A DNA stretch of 64,000 bases from Rhododendron vialii (Eukaryota > Streptophyta > Magnoliopsida > Ericales > Ericaceae): the NCBI RefSeq assembly GCF_030253575.1, contig NC_080566.1:9185501-9249500 (forward strand), in the 5' to 3' direction. A program made the position numbers and the translations under genes. Shown one piece after another: positions 1-11,479 of this stretch. Numbering within the stretch: the first letter of the stretch is position 1; each line of letters opens with the position of its first letter. The notes below the pieces were generated by a model that saw only the letters and a program-made list of their open reading frames with translations, was not told the origin of the DNA and made no database searches.

Positions 1-333
1 AGCATATATGGACCAAAGGGTAAGGAAATATTAGGGTTTGAAATGACTTGTCATGGGGTATAATGATTACCCCTAAAGGTCTAAGGGTTCAATTAGGGTT
101 CGGGGAGTGTAACTAGGAGAAATGATAGTTCGGTCTGTTCAACTAGTCGGTTGGAAATTAACTCTACTAGTCAAGTAAGGCTTTTAATCAAAAGAAAGAA
201 TTTTAAAAGGACTAAAACTTAATTATGACGAATTAACGGAATTAAAAAAAATACTTAAAGTAATGTCAATTAATAAAAGGAAATAACAATATTTAAATGA
301 AATTTTTATTTAATAAAAATTAGAGTCGTTACA
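1..333 (-). mobile_element. LTR fragment, family beta (end of an LTR cut by the window edge)
   Basis: This stretch matches 56295-56774, the end of the complete beta solo LTR, in the same order. Shared landmarks are the block around 'ggaccaaagggtaag', 'gacttgtcatgggg', 'ggttcaattagggttcgggg' and the terminal 'gtcgttaca'. The copy here lacks about 45 bp present at 56400-56450. The element ends at the canonical CA at 333. Only this end is inside the window, so I cannot tell whether it is a solo LTR or part of a full element. The strand follows the usual TGTAAC start of such LTRs and is uncertain. Confidence 0.75.
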
Positions 334-860
334 GTCAGAATGTATTTTGAATATGATAGAGTGTTTGAAAGATTTGTGCAGAATGTATTTTGAAATTGTA
401 GTAGTGTTTGGTAGATGATTGTTGAAAATGAATTATGGGTTACATTTTGACCATATTGTCCTTTGTCCAATAGGTGTAAACATGCCACTGCCACTTGTGT
501 TTTTTTTTTTTTAATTTATTATTCAATAGTTTAGAATACGTTTTTTTATTAAATTTTTATTTTGATTTTTTTTTTTTTGCCTCTGGCCATTATTTTTGAA
601 CAGATAAGGAATAAGAGGAGGGAGGGGCAAAACAGGTAAAATGAAGGGAGGAATGTGGGTATTTTGGTAATTGACCACAAAATGGGAAAAGCCAATAATC
701 CGAAAAACTCCTCCAGGTCTGATTTTGGTTTTTTGCTTCTAAACCCAAAAACCCAAAATCCAATCTCCCACAATCCATTCTCAAAATGGGATGCTAAACA
801 CCAAAATGGGAAAATGAGAATCCGAAAATACAAAAATCAAGTTGCCAAACACCCCCTACA
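334..860. repeat. Dispersed repeat, second copy at 49783-50340
   Basis: The start ('cagaatgtattttg', repeated about 50 bp later) and the end (pyrimidine-poor 'ccaaacacccccta' with many 'aaaatggg' words) are both found again, in the same order, at 49783-50340. The right end reads as AGGGGGTGTTTGG on the other strand, a word common at hAT-type MITE ends. No coding potential is credible; the small ORFs here are compositionally repetitive. Confidence 0.5.
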
Positions 861-2435
861 ATAATATCACCACATAAATACACTTGCGATTTGTATATGG
901 AAGCATCTAGAAGTCCGTTACGGCGTCAACACGTACATAGTCGATACAGGGATTAAGAAAGTCAAACTACATATTTAGAGTCAAATGATGGAAAAAACCA
1001 ATTCAACAAATCATAATCTCAACCTATAATATGGAAAAAAAGAAAAAAGAAAAAGTAAAGACTCCAATATACAACCTCAACGACTCCAAATATATACTCT
1101 CCAAGACTGTGGACCATTTCTGTATATTACGCGATACCACATGTTGGGAAGGTTCGCGTTCTATAATCCTCAATGGCGTAGCCAAGAATTAACGACAGTG
1201 GAGGTACTTTTTAAACACACTTCAACAAAAAAAAAATCATAATTAGCAACACCAAAATAATAAAAGAATGCTTATGATAAAAAGAATTTAAAAAAAAAAA
1301 CTAACACATTTACTAAGGAAGGTAGTAATTTCATAAACTATCAAAACAAATTAATTGTCTGAATTGTCTCAATGGACCAAGTCTAATAACAGTTAGATAC
1401 ACAATAATTAAAATGTTAATATTCAGCAATCTTGATCCAATCAGAAAAATTTGCTTTTCTTTTCAAATTTTATGCTTAAACCTCTATTTCATCACACGTT
1501 GTGAGTTTTATCGACAATGACAAGATTACTTTTAAAATTGTGAATAATTAATGAAGTATAATGCATATAACCCATGGTTTAGCCACTTACAAATTTGGAC
1601 ATTATGTATTGAGGAGTTTCAAATGATGAGTGATGACTCTCTTTTTATTCATTAAAAATCTCATTTCGCAAGTGTAGTGGAATTGTTGTAATATTGAAAA
1701 CAAAAAAGTTGAGAATGAAATATATACAAAATGTATTAAAGTGATTCAACAAAAAACAATTTAAGAAGCCAATTACAGAGAAAAAAAAAATACAAAATCT
1801 GAAAAAAAAAAAAAAAAAAAAAAGAGTATTCAGTGGGGGCGAGTGCCCCCGCTCGTCCTCAAGTGGCTCCGCCACTGATAATCCTTATTGGTTGAGCATG
1901 CATACATGCCCTTAGGGTGGAGGTGCAGGGGGAATGTAGCACATGCCGCCCCAGTTTTATATAAAAAAATAAAAAATTATACGTCAAGTCGATTAAATAC
2001 TTAATGATATCTGAATAATTTAATTTTTATCCAAATTTGAGAAACCAATAATTTAGAAAATAAAAGGTCCGGATAATAACAATATTCAATATCTCAAAGA
2101 CTTCCACGTAAAAACTAATACTCCATCCATCCCTAAAGAAGTGTCCAGTTACACTTTTTCATATTATTTTTAAATCAATTATATTTTTTAATTTATACCT
2201 TTTTTATAATTTTCAAAACTTTGTCTAATCAAATCAATTGAGATCAACAAGATCCATAATGCATATAAAAAAATAATATACTTTAAAAGATATAAATAAT
2301 TTTTTAAAATATCAGGAATAGTAACATGGATATTTTGTTATTTTAAGGAACCAAGGAATAGTACAAGATAGTTGGACCAATCCTCTAATTTATTCTTTTT
2401 CAACAAAAAGCAAAACCCACAACGTAGTCTTCTTA
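861..2435. other. Intergenic AT-rich spacer
   Basis: No gene is visible. It contains a 21-base A run near 1803-1823 and a degenerate repeat near 2120-2360 whose start ('ctccatccatcccta') resembles a Stowaway end. I see no open frame with protein-like composition. Confidence 0.6.
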
Positions 2436-2651
2436 GGCCCCGTTTCAAAACGCCTTCTTAAAAAATAAGTATTCATTTCATATTTTCAAACTAAAAATTA
2501 ATGTAAATAAAAAATAATTTTTTAATTTTTTTTGCACCGTATAAAACAAAATCCATATTGATAGAAAAGTATTTGCGTAAGCACATGATTTTTGAGTTTG
2601 AAATGGTTTTCTTAAAAAATAAGTACTTATTTCTCTTTTAGAAACGGGGCC
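2436..2651. mobile_element. Tourist-like MITE (PIF/Harbinger type) with TTA target duplication
   Basis: The terminal inverted repeats are GGCCCCGTTTC and GAAACGGGGCC. The element is flanked by TTA at 2433-2435 and 2652-2654, the three-base duplication typical of PIF/Harbinger. The interior is AT-rich and includes 'ttttttttgcaccgta', which recurs in the related copies at 6176-6381 and 14393-14721. It has no coding capacity. Confidence 0.75.
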
Positions 2652-2705
2652 TTATACGCTTAACTTTTTCCTTAACTTTAACGAACAACTTACAACAAAT
2701 ATTAT

Positions 2706-2950
2706 TCCCTCCGTTCTACTTTACTTATTTCAGTTCTATTTTAATTGGATAAAAGAACTAATAATATCTTTAAATTGGTAATAAATTTTATATTCAATAT
2801 GGATCTTATTTGATAGATTTCGATTTGTTCTAAAATACAATATTTTTGAAATTACCTAAAATATTATACAGTAAATTAAAATATATAATATAATCAATTA
2901 AAAAGTGACACAAACTCTAGAAATGACAATTAAATTGGGACGGAAAAAGT
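2706..2950. mobile_element. Stowaway-like MITE, degraded
   Basis: The left end reads 'ccctccgttctacttt' and the right end 'aaattgggacggaaaaag', which are imperfect inverted repeats of the common plant Stowaway terminus (CTCCCTCCGTCCC). Length and AT-rich content fit the family. The flanking TA duplication is not clear. Confidence 0.5.
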
Positions 2951-3033
2951 TGTAAACTTCCATGAAAGAGCGCTGTCCCTATGAAATCCTGCCTTCTCCA
3001 ATGCATATATGCCCCGACTAACAATTTGATTGC

Positions 3034-3424
3034 CAGTAATGCTACACGCACAGCAACTATGCACAAATTTTGTGCACAGATTTTTTGTGGGGCCCACTAC
3101 GGGTCCCACACAAATAATCCGAGCTGTTCATTAAATGTAAAACATTTTTTTAAGGGCCCTCGCAAAAAATCAGCTTAATCCGATACTCATAGATGCCTGA
3201 TTCAATCATTTAACTCTTCATTTGAATCTCAGAATAATGAAAAGTTAAATGATTGAATCAAACACTTATAGATATCGGATTGAGCTGATTTTTTGTGGAG
3301 GACCTTGAAAAAATGTTTTACATTTAATGAACGGCTCGGATGATTTGTGTGGGACCCGTAGTAGATCCCATAAAAAATCTGTGCACAAAATCTGTGCACA
3401 ATTGCTGTGCGTGTAGCATTACTG
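3034..3424. mobile_element. Long palindromic MITE (about 390 bp)
   Basis: Almost the whole element is one inverted repeat. The left arm begins CAGTAATGCTACACGCACAG, and the right arm ends with its reverse complement at 3424. Homology between the arms continues inward for roughly 190 bp, through 'gggtcccacacaaat' and 'aaaaaatcagct', with a short central loop near 3220-3240. It could form a long hairpin as single-stranded DNA or RNA. A shorter relative lies at 3650-3759. Confidence 0.8.
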
Positions 3425-3649
3425 GAAATTGAGCGCTACGGAAGAATAGTAAGCGTAGAATCGCTGAGTGGCTTTCACATTCTCCCCTGTTTATCTGGAG
3501 TATTTTTCTATAACGCATTAAATTACGAAGTTTGTTTCTGAAAGGAGAATGATGATGACAGATCTGTTGAAGTCAAAACTTTAGACGGTGGGTCTGAACG
3601 GTCTGAACGCTCCCCACGAGGAGAACTCTGCCAACCCTCTGCAATCAAA

Positions 3650-3759
3650 CAGTAATGCTACACGAACAGCTCGGATTATTTGTGTGGAACCCGTAGTGGG
3701 CCCCACAAAAAATCTGTGCACAAAATTTGTGCATAGTTGCTGTGCGTGTAGCATTACTG
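3650..3759. mobile_element. Short deletion derivative of the 3034-3424 MITE
   Basis: It has the same termini as the neighbour (cagtaatgctacac at the left, gtgtagcattactg at the right), but only about 14 bp of left arm remain before the sequence jumps into the right-arm order ('cagctcggattatttgtgtgg' region onward). This is the pattern of an internally deleted MITE copy. It lies 225 bp from the full-length one. Confidence 0.7.
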
Positions 3760-4230
3760 CTCAATTTCATTGTCCGTCTCAATAATTAATAGTTTGGATT
3801 AAAATATTCTTCTTAACTCTTCCTTGTAAGAGTCGTTTAAAAATTGAACCTTTCAAAACATTTTTAAAACGATAAAATTGAAAGTGGCGAAGACAATCAT
3901 GAAACAATGAAACGGAGCGGTGGGTAGACTTTCTCCTACCCACTCAAAACTGTGGCACAAATACTCCGTAATGATCTGGTGACGCGCCAGCTTGCTCATT
4001 TCCAGCCCACCACCGTGCCTCTCCTTTAAGGCCACAATAAATAATTAAAGCATATCACGCAGATTACTTAGGAGCAAATTTTTCTTCTTTTTTTCGTGGA
4101 CTGTCAGAAGTGTCCGGATCAATTTACGCATGCCTCAACTAATCACATCACCAGTCTGGTCAAAGGCATATCTTCTATGCCGGGACTAAAGAATTCACAA
4201 TAAATTACTTTTATTGGGGCATGACTCTAA

Positions 4231-4351
4231 GGCTCCGTTCCGCTAAAATTTTTATTTTTTGAATACTTATTTTTCGCTTTACGAGAAAGATCATTTTCTC
4301 ATAATATATTACATTTAATTCATAATATATTTTCCTTGGTGGAACGAGGCC
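4231..4351. mobile_element. Short Tourist-like MITE
   Basis: The termini GGCTCCGTTCC and GGAACGAGGCC are near-perfect inverted repeats of the same type as the element at 2436-2651. The interior is AT-rich and non-coding. Confidence 0.5.
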
Positions 4352-5540
4352 AAAGAATCAAATTCTGATTAATTGTGTAGAGAGCAACCCATTAACTAAC
4401 CGGACTAATTATCGGGATTAATTAAGTCCAAATTCATGTACATGTGCACCGTACGTCCACGTAAAAGGGGCAAGAATGTTGGCAACGCCAGAAATGAACA
4501 ATGTTTTTTTTAGCATAATAAAAAAAATAAAAAAAGGCTTGGTTTACATTAGAGAGGAACAATGACTTTGTTCGTTTTGATACTGTATTTAATTTTATTT
4601 TCTAATCATTACTTTATATCTTTCTCTAATCATTACCCTATTTTTTCAATTATTATTTTTATTTCTTTCTCTACTCATTACATCTCTCTTCAATCATTAC
4701 TCGATTTCTCCCTCTATCCATTATCAAAACTAATGATTTTGGCCACGTAAGTTGTTTGATTCACACTCCATTCCACGTACTACATGTTTAGTTGATAGGC
4801 TCCACACGGATTCAACATAGGAATCAAATACAGCAAGATATAAAGTACCTTCATAATTAACGAATTGGTCCTACTAACGTCGGCTCAATAGTAGTACTGT
4901 ATAATAATATGTTGAAACTTTTTTTTTTTTGAATGCAAGATGTCCGGACCAAATTGCGCAAACTAAAAACTAATTCCTATAGACTCGCCTACAGGCCTAG
5001 TGCCAGAATTTTTGATAAGAGGGAGTCAAAAATTTGAACTGTGTCCAATTTACTTTTTCTGATTGCTAATTGAAAGAAACAATTAAATTAACAAGTTAAT
5101 CAAGATACGCAGTGAGCTTCCACTGAGGGATTTCATAACTTGCTAAGTTAAGGACCTCTATTTTTTTCGATCCGAACCATTCAATGTGATAAGAACATGA
5201 TTTTATGAGGGTAATCGAGAAATCGACAAAAAATATGATCGGGAAGGATTTGATCCAAACAATTATTCAAAAAAATGCATTTATAGCGTTTTTACAAAAA
5301 GCTGCTCAGATCAAGCCCTTTCTGGTCATATTTTTTGCCAATTTCTTGCGGGTACCCTTAAAATCATGTTTAAACACATATTGTGTGTGTGTGTATATAT
5401 ATTTATTTATTTATGACTTTTGTTAATATGTGCCCTAACACGGGGAATAGTGAAATCAGGAAATAGGCTAGCTGAAGGATTGGGCAAAGGGAAAAACTAG
5501 TTTTGGTGAGACCAAAATACCCTTTACAAAACCTTCAGGA
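4352..5540. other. Intergenic spacer with a dispersed AT-rich repeat
   Basis: No gene is seen. 4515-4760 contains repeated 'aatcattac' words and resembles 25862-26040, so it is probably a repetitive element. The open frames here translate that low-complexity repeat and are not gene-like. Confidence 0.5.
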
Positions 5541-5830
5541 CTCTCTTAGGGTGCTCATTGAAAGGCCTTAGAGCCAAAAATCCATAATGACCATTTAAGA
5601 TAAAATAATCAGAAAAATAAGATCTTCGCACCGGTTCAAACAGATTAAAAATTGGAATACTTAATTTTTTAACTATATTTTTTAATATGTAAACGATGTG
5701 AAAAAATAAGTGCTCTAATTTTCAATCCGTTTAAAACCGATGTGAAGATCATATTTGTCCGATCATTTAATCTGAAATGGTCATAATGGACTTTTGGTTC
5801 TAAGGCCTTTCAATGAGCACCCTAAGAGAG
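5541..5830. mobile_element. Inverted-repeat MITE (about 290 bp)
   Basis: The left end CTCTCTTAGGGTGCTCATTG is mirrored by 'caatgagcaccctaagagag' ending at 5830. The arms continue through 'aaaggcctta' and 'aaatggtcat' blocks for about 100 bp each. A third, single-arm copy in the left-arm orientation follows at 5853-5990. Confidence 0.75.
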
Positions 5831-5852
5831 CTTTAAAATTAAATAAAGAGTC

Positions 5853-5990
5853 TTTGGGTGCTCGTTGAAAGGCCTTATAGTCAAAAATTCATTACGACCA
5901 TCTAGGATAAAATGATCAAAAAAATAAGATATTCACAAGAGTTCAACCGGATTGAAAATTGGAGCACTTAATTTTTAATCATATTTTTCC
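5853..5990. repeat. Half copy of the adjacent MITE arm
   Basis: The sequence 'gggtgctcgttgaaaggcctta' region onward repeats the left arm of 5541-5830 with scattered substitutions and then loses similarity near 5990. Probably a truncated second insertion or a local duplication. Confidence 0.6.
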
Positions 5991-6175
5991 GTTAGTTTCA
6001 TTAACAATGTTAACGATTTTACCAATTTGAAACGTAAAACAAACTACAGGGTTTATTTGGTAGCAATTGAAACTAGAGAGACGAAATTGAGGCAACCGTA
6101 AAACTAGAGGGACAACAACGAAAATTTGCCTAATAGAAAAGGTGGCAATTTGGTTAACCTACTTAGGGTGTGTTT

Positions 6176-6381
6176 CAGTTTCTTAAAAAAAGAACTTTTA
6201 GAAAAGGAATATAATTTCAAGCTCAAAAATTATGTGTTTACGCAAATAATTTTCCTAGCAATATAAATCTTATTGAGATTTTTTAAACGATGCAAAAAAT
6301 ATTTTTCATTTTTATTATATTTGAGCTTGAAATTATATTCTTTTTGAAAAAAAAGATTTAAAAAGAAAGCGGAATAACACC
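6176..6381. mobile_element. Tourist-like MITE with TTA target duplication
   Basis: The element starts GGGTGTGTTTC and ends GGAATAACACC, flanked on both sides by TTA (6173-6175 and 6382-6384). The interior shares 'gtgtttacgcaaataatttt' and 'gatgcaaaaaatattttt' type sequence with the copies at 2436 and 14393. It is non-coding. Confidence 0.6.
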
Positions 6382-7454
6382 TTAACATAAATTGATCTTT
6401 TCACGAGGGAAAAAGTTAGAATCAAAATGAGGACGCAAAAGCTAGGTTTATGCGTTGTGTGTGCATACATGAGGGTAAAGATAGTAGTTGGTCGAAAATA
6501 TGTAGTCGTCTTTTTAATCCTTATGCGTAATGATAATTCAAACAGGAAATGCAAAAGTTATTGAGAAAGTTAGAATAGTAAGTGTAAAATATATATATTT
6601 TTAAAGATGGAAAAAAAACAGAGGTGCTAGCTTCTTCAAGGTTGATACGGGGAACTGTATTTTTAGAGTGTGTTTCATTAATTAAAATAAATATTTTTTT
6701 TGAATTAAATATGATATTGTTAGATAATGATTTGTCTCGTAAAACGAAAAATAAGTATTAATATTTAAAAAATAAAAACCTTAGTAGAGCAAGGCCAAAT
6801 TATCCCTCAATTTCGAGAATGCATTTCTCCAAATGCATACAAGCCTACCCAAACAGTTGAAAACCTTTGCGGAACGGGACCTTATACCTCAATTTTGGTG
6901 CTCCCGGACTATAGAATTATTAGACGTGGTATATACAAGAGGAGACTATTTGCTTTTTCCTCCTCAATTCTTCCTGCTTAACCGGACACAGACGCGGAAT
7001 CAGCCCCATATTGTCAACCCAGACAAGTCCCTTTATTTTGTCTCACAACATGCATCCAGCTTTCCCCGATTCTTCTCTCTCTCTCCCTCTACTTTTCTCT
7101 CCAATTCGAACGAGTCCTCTTTCCCATCCTATTTTATGGAGTATACGCCTTCCCAAACACCCATATCCACTTCCCCCCAAACACATTCGAGTTTCGAACA
7201 CAAAAACCTCCCTCTCTCTCTCTCTCTCTCTAACCACCATCTGCTCAACCCTCAACTATTATTCTTCTATCCCCGATCAATTCTCTCTCCTCTCAAACTC
7301 ACCTCCATCTAAACTCCCCAATTCCCATGATTCCAAACAAATTCTCGTAATCTGGTCAGTTTACGCACACCTCGACTAATTTGAAAAGCATAAATCTACC
7401 GTCCACTAGCGGGAGATTCTCTCCCTTTGATCAAAGAAAATCTCTCTCTATCTG
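6382..7454. other. Spacer and upstream region of the PADRE gene
   Basis: No gene is seen in 6382-7000. From about 7060 to 7240 the plus strand becomes strongly CT-rich, with a (CT)n run near 7209-7233, as is common in plant 5' leaders. The ATG of the downstream gene is at 7455. Long frames in this stretch translate the pyrimidine-rich sequence (Ser/Leu/Pro-rich) and are not credible proteins. I could not fix a TATA box or transcription start. Confidence 0.45.
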
Positions 7455-7952
7455 ATGGGAAACTACATCTCCTGCGCCCTCTCAACCCCACAATCCAAAC
7501 ACTCCGCAGCGAGAGTAATCTACCCAACGGGGGAGATCAAGCAGTTCCACGAGTCCACGAACGCGGCCGAAGTCATGATGGAAGCCCCCAACTTCTTCCT
7601 CGTCAACGCCAAGTCCCTCCAGATTGGCCGCCGGTTCTCCGCCCTCGGCGCCGACGAGGACCTCGAGCTCTCCTCCGCTTACGTCATGTTCCCGATGAAG
7701 AGGCTTGGCTCCGTCGTCACTGCGGCCGACATGGGCACCCTGTTTCTGACGGCGAATTCCAGAAGGGTGGCGGCCGGAAACGTCAGAGTGTTGCCGGAAC
7801 CGCCGGGGGTGAAGGAGGCGGTGGTGACGCCGAAGCTGAATTTGGACGATATCGAGGAGTTTTCGTCGTTAGAGTTTAAGCACAGGTTGTCTATGTGCAG
7901 GTCTAAGAAGCCGTTGCTGGAGACAATAGCAGAAGAGCCAATTTGCTCATGA
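7455..7952 (+). CDS. PADRE/DUF4228 domain protein
   Basis: A single-exon gene for a 165 aa protein. It starts MGNYISCALS, which gives an N-myristoylation glycine at position 2 and a possible palmitoylated Cys7, so membrane attachment is likely. Family hallmarks are the N-terminal MGN..SC, an early 'ARVIYPTGEIKQF' strand, 'NFFLVNAKSLQIGRRFSAL' and 'DEDLELSSAYVMFPMKRLG' around residues 46-83. A variable, probably disordered C-terminal half follows. DUF4228, renamed PADRE, is a plant family often induced by pathogen and abiotic stress; its molecular activity is not established. The coding region is much more GC-rich than its surroundings. An overlapping frame from 7427 is only the GC-rich shadow of this gene. 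The next gene lies 3.5 kb away. I am confident of family and limits, but not of role. Confidence 0.9.
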   Translation: MGNYISCALSTPQSKHSAARVIYPTGEIKQFHESTNAAEVMMEAPNFFLVNAKSLQIGRRFSALGADEDLELSSAYVMFPMKRLGSVVTAADMGTLFLTANSRRVAAGNVRVLPEPPGVKEAVVTPKLNLDDIEEFSSLEFKHRLSMCRSKKPLLETIAEEPICS

Positions 7953-8703
7953 CGATATGTTTTCAGGTGTCCGAGTCAATATACACAGCACCTTAATTAA
8001 TTTTGAAGACCAATCCCATCGTTTGCGATGATGATATGGTCCGATAAATTATTCAATGTTCTCGGGACATTGCCGCGTGGTGCCCCAAACTCTTCCTTCA
8101 CTACACATTTGTGTGGTTCTTACAACAAATGTAATGAGCGCACACAAATGCGAGATCGAGAAGAGTTTGGGCACCATCACATGATTCCTTGAGCCATAGA
8201 ATAATTAATCGGTATGTTCCTATTTTAGTAGTATATACAAAGTGTTCCTAGTTGTATGAGATGTGTTTGTTGTGACGATTCTCTCTTTAGATTATAGTAG
8301 TAATTTTTGTTTTTCGAGTGGACATGTGGAGAAACTACCCCCATGAATTGGGAGAAATTGGGAAGAGCAATGCTAGGTACCCCGAAATCATTCTGACCAT
8401 GTATTTTTTATGTCGCTAATAAAAACTTATTAACAGTCAAAAATATTTTTAAAAGTCTATTCTAGATAATTTCGGAGTATATTTTTTTTTGAATACCTAG
8501 CACTTTACAATCGGGCAAGTGTTTGAACGCCCAACAAGAAGGAATGGGCACCTAAATATTGTTATGGTGCTGGTCCTTAGATTGGCAAAAAAGCACAAAT
8601 ACATATTGTATGATAATTGAGGAGGGGGAAGTTTTGAATTTAAGTAAGTAGTTTGAGATTTCCCACATATGGTTCACTGCTTCTCTACCAGATTTGGGAA
8701 AGG

Positions 8704-8731
8704 CCCCCCCCCCCCCCCCCCCCCCCCCCCC
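8704..8731. repeat. Poly-C tract, 28 bases
   Basis: An uninterrupted run of 28 C (poly-G on the minus strand), followed directly by a short CA repeat. Such a tract can form G-quadruplex or i-motif structures. Its length is also prone to assembly error. Confidence 0.9.
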
Positions 8732-9824
8732 AACACACACACAAAATTTCTCTGTATTGAATTTAAGCAAGAGCCAAGATGAACCCCGCTCCTCTATCGT
8801 AGTTTATTGTTCATTCAAGATGTTAATTTGCAAGGTAAATGTATCGCGATCACACAACTATTGAGGTTCGACTTGTTTTAATTGACGAGCCCAACAAAAT
8901 AAGCGTTTCGGCGACAGTTGAGCACAATGCTACTACTCATAATAATCGTAAATAGTCTAGATGCTCGTAAGGAACAAATATTGTACTTTGCAGCCGCGAC
9001 CCTATGTGTACGTACTGGTACCATTTAGGGTAGAAATCGTTAGATCTAAGTATAATTTTTAGTATCAAACAAATAAACTACTCCTAGAAAGTATGCTCCA
9101 AACTTTGACAAACTTGAAACAGAATACACAAAAGTACATAAAATAAAGATAAAAAGAAAAAGAAAAAGAAAAAGAAGCTGTCTCCAGCCCATTTTCTCGT
9201 GGTTCGGGCTTTTCGGCCCATTATGCTAGCTCACTGATAATCCAGTCCATTCATCTTTTGTGTTCATGTGAATCATGTGATCATTTAGCCAAAAAAATGG
9301 ATATCGTTGTGATCATTTTGTGTTCATCGTCTTCTCGAGACTTGTTAATTTTGTCTTTGGACGAGTGTTTCGTTTGCAGATCGGGTTCCTTTAGAGATGA
9401 TGTTGCTTTAACAGTGATGTCTGTGCCAACAGTGCTCTTACCCTATATGATGTTTTTGGTGTGACAACTTGTGGTGACTTGTCCGCTATGTAGATTTTGG
9501 AAAGTTTATTGGTGTGTTCATTTTTTGTTGGAGTCCATCTGATCGTCTGAGTATTTGTTGTCTTTTATCTTTAGCCAGCACTTTTTCTTTTTTGAGACTG
9601 CTGATTCTAGGTATGAATCTATGGCAAATTGTAAGTGTCGATGTTTGCTTCAAACTCAATGTTTGAGTTAGAGTGAAAGACATCTATTGCTTTGTGTGTT
9701 TCTAGTTTCGCATTTATATGATTAGTTTGGATTTATTCAATGTATTTGTAATAGCTCCGTTATGTAAGTGCTGTTGAGCTATTATTCATATTATCTTTCT
9801 CCATTTTGTTAAAAAGAAGAAGAG

Positions 9825-9916
9825 GGAAAATGACTTTCCAGAACGTGTTTTGATAATTAATACCAGCCAAATGACGGGTATTAATTATCAAAACACGTCC
9901 TGGGCCGTCATTTTCC
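9825..9916. repeat. Short perfect-arm hairpin
   Basis: The outer ends GGAAAATGAC and GTCATTTTCC are inverted repeats, as are the inner arms 'gtgttttgataattaatacc' (near 9848) and 'ggtattaattatcaaaacac' (near 9878). The loop is about 12 bases. The size suggests a tiny MITE or a remnant. No target duplication was identified. Confidence 0.75.
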
Positions 9917-11378
9917 AAAAAAAAAAAAAGTGAAGGAATGATCTGAAAGGCCGAAATGAAACCAAACAGGATCCAACCCCTAAGACCATTTTGGGCTCCA
10001 AAAGGCCCAAACAGCAAGGATCTAGTCCGCATGTGAAAACAATCCAACCCCTAAGCTGAAACTAAACAGGATTTGTTTAGAACTTATCGAAAGGAAAAGA
10101 GAATTAGTATTAGCGCTCCATTTTTGATACAGGTGCTCCAGTTTGTTCATGAAATTACTAGTAACTTCACGTTGAAAGTGAAACGCTTACATCAAAAAAA
10201 AGAGCGCGAATATCAATTTCCAAAGAAAATTACAAAAAAATTATCTTTCTCTCCCATTGTTTAGTTTAGAGAGAAAGAGGAAAGAAAATAGCAAATTCAG
10301 GTATCACGCACAGTGAAATTTTCCTCCCTTTTCCCTTCCATTTTCCTTCCACTTTCTTTTCTTTTCCTTTCATTTCTCTCATTTTGCTCAAGTTCCAAAC
10401 ATAGTGTTACATTGTGTTTGAATGTTGGGAAAATAAGAGCAGAAAGAAGTAGGAAATTTGGAGGAAAAAATGTGTTGTTTTTTGGTAGGTTTTACACAAG
10501 AAAAATAAAAATTAAGAGAATTACAAGAGAGAAGAGAAATGAAAAAGAAAGGAAAAGCTCATCAGTTACACAGTCCACTAGTACTTCTTCCCTTCCCGAA
10601 TTCGCTTCAATTTTACGAATTGGGGAAACGATCGGATTTCCAATGTGACACAAAATGATATGCACTAGGGTTTTATTTCAGATCCGAGCGATTTCTTTTG
10701 CAACTCCCGATATTTCATTATTCATATAAAAAAATTAGGTTGATTATACACATCAATACTAATTTGGTATAAGAGCATCTTAAAATAGACAAAGATACTA
10801 CAATCCTACAGTCCTCAAAGAAAAATGAGACCATGTTTTGCTTTGTATGCAGATCACATTATATACATATATATATATCATGACATGAGAGAATTTTGAG
10901 GCCTAATTTCCAAAAAAAACTATTTTAACTTTTGTTTTACCTTTATTCAATTATTTTTTTTGTATTTGTTAGTTTGCACCAATTGTAAAAAAATTATAAG
11001 TTTTATCATTTTTTTTTAGAAAAAAGCCGAAATAGTCCAAAAAAAAGTAAAAAAAAGTTGAACTTTCTGAGACTTTTTCTTTGATATTTTTAAAAAACTT
11101 AGATAATAGTCATAATTTTTTTTACTTTCCCAATTCCTCTCGCCGAGAGATTCAATAATACGCAAAAACTTGGGACAAAACTAACAAACGCAAAATATTT
11201 CTGAATAAAACAAAATAGTATAAAAGCCCAAAACACCAAATAACTCTTTTTTTGGAAAAATGGCCCTAAATTCGAATTGGAGCTTCTGTTTCTTTAATTT
11301 CTCTTCCTTTAATCCTAAATCCCAATTTCCAAACAATCAATATTGACAAAATAACGAGCCACAGAGGAAGTGCACATG

Positions 11379-11398
11379 CTCTCTCTCTCTCTCTCTCT
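11379..11398 (+). promoter_or_regulatory. CT-repeat in the probable 5' leader of the methyltransferase gene
   Basis: A (CT)n run lies about 80 bp upstream of the ATG at 11480, and a second short 'ctctctctc' block sits at 11457-11466. Pyrimidine tracts in this position are common in plant core promoters and leaders (Y patches). This is position and composition evidence only. Confidence 0.4.
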
Positions 11399-11479
11399 GA
11401 TCTTCCCAAATCCTTCCAAATAAACCATCTCTTCAGGGGTTTCCAGCTCTAGGGTTCTCTCTCTCAGTCTCCCCGAAAC

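Larger units (their letters stand above)
7953..11479. other. Intergenic spacer
   Basis: No convincing gene. Visible items are a 28-base C run (8704-8731), a (CA)n tail after it, an A/G-rich stretch near 9145-9175, a 92-bp hairpin (9825-9916) and a CT run at 11379-11398 in the likely 5' leader of the next gene. 9240-9720 is slightly less AT-rich and holds short open frames on both strands, but none resembles a known protein. I leave them uncalled. Confidence 0.5.

Noticed and set aside
6833..7379. Open frames of 159 and 122 aa upstream of the PADRE gene
   Set aside because: They translate CT-rich leader sequence into Ser/Leu/Pro-rich low-complexity protein, overlap each other and resemble no family.
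7427..7879. 150 aa frame overlapping the PADRE gene
   Set aside because: An Arg/Gly-rich shadow in another phase of a GC-rich coding region; the 7455 frame has the conserved family motifs.
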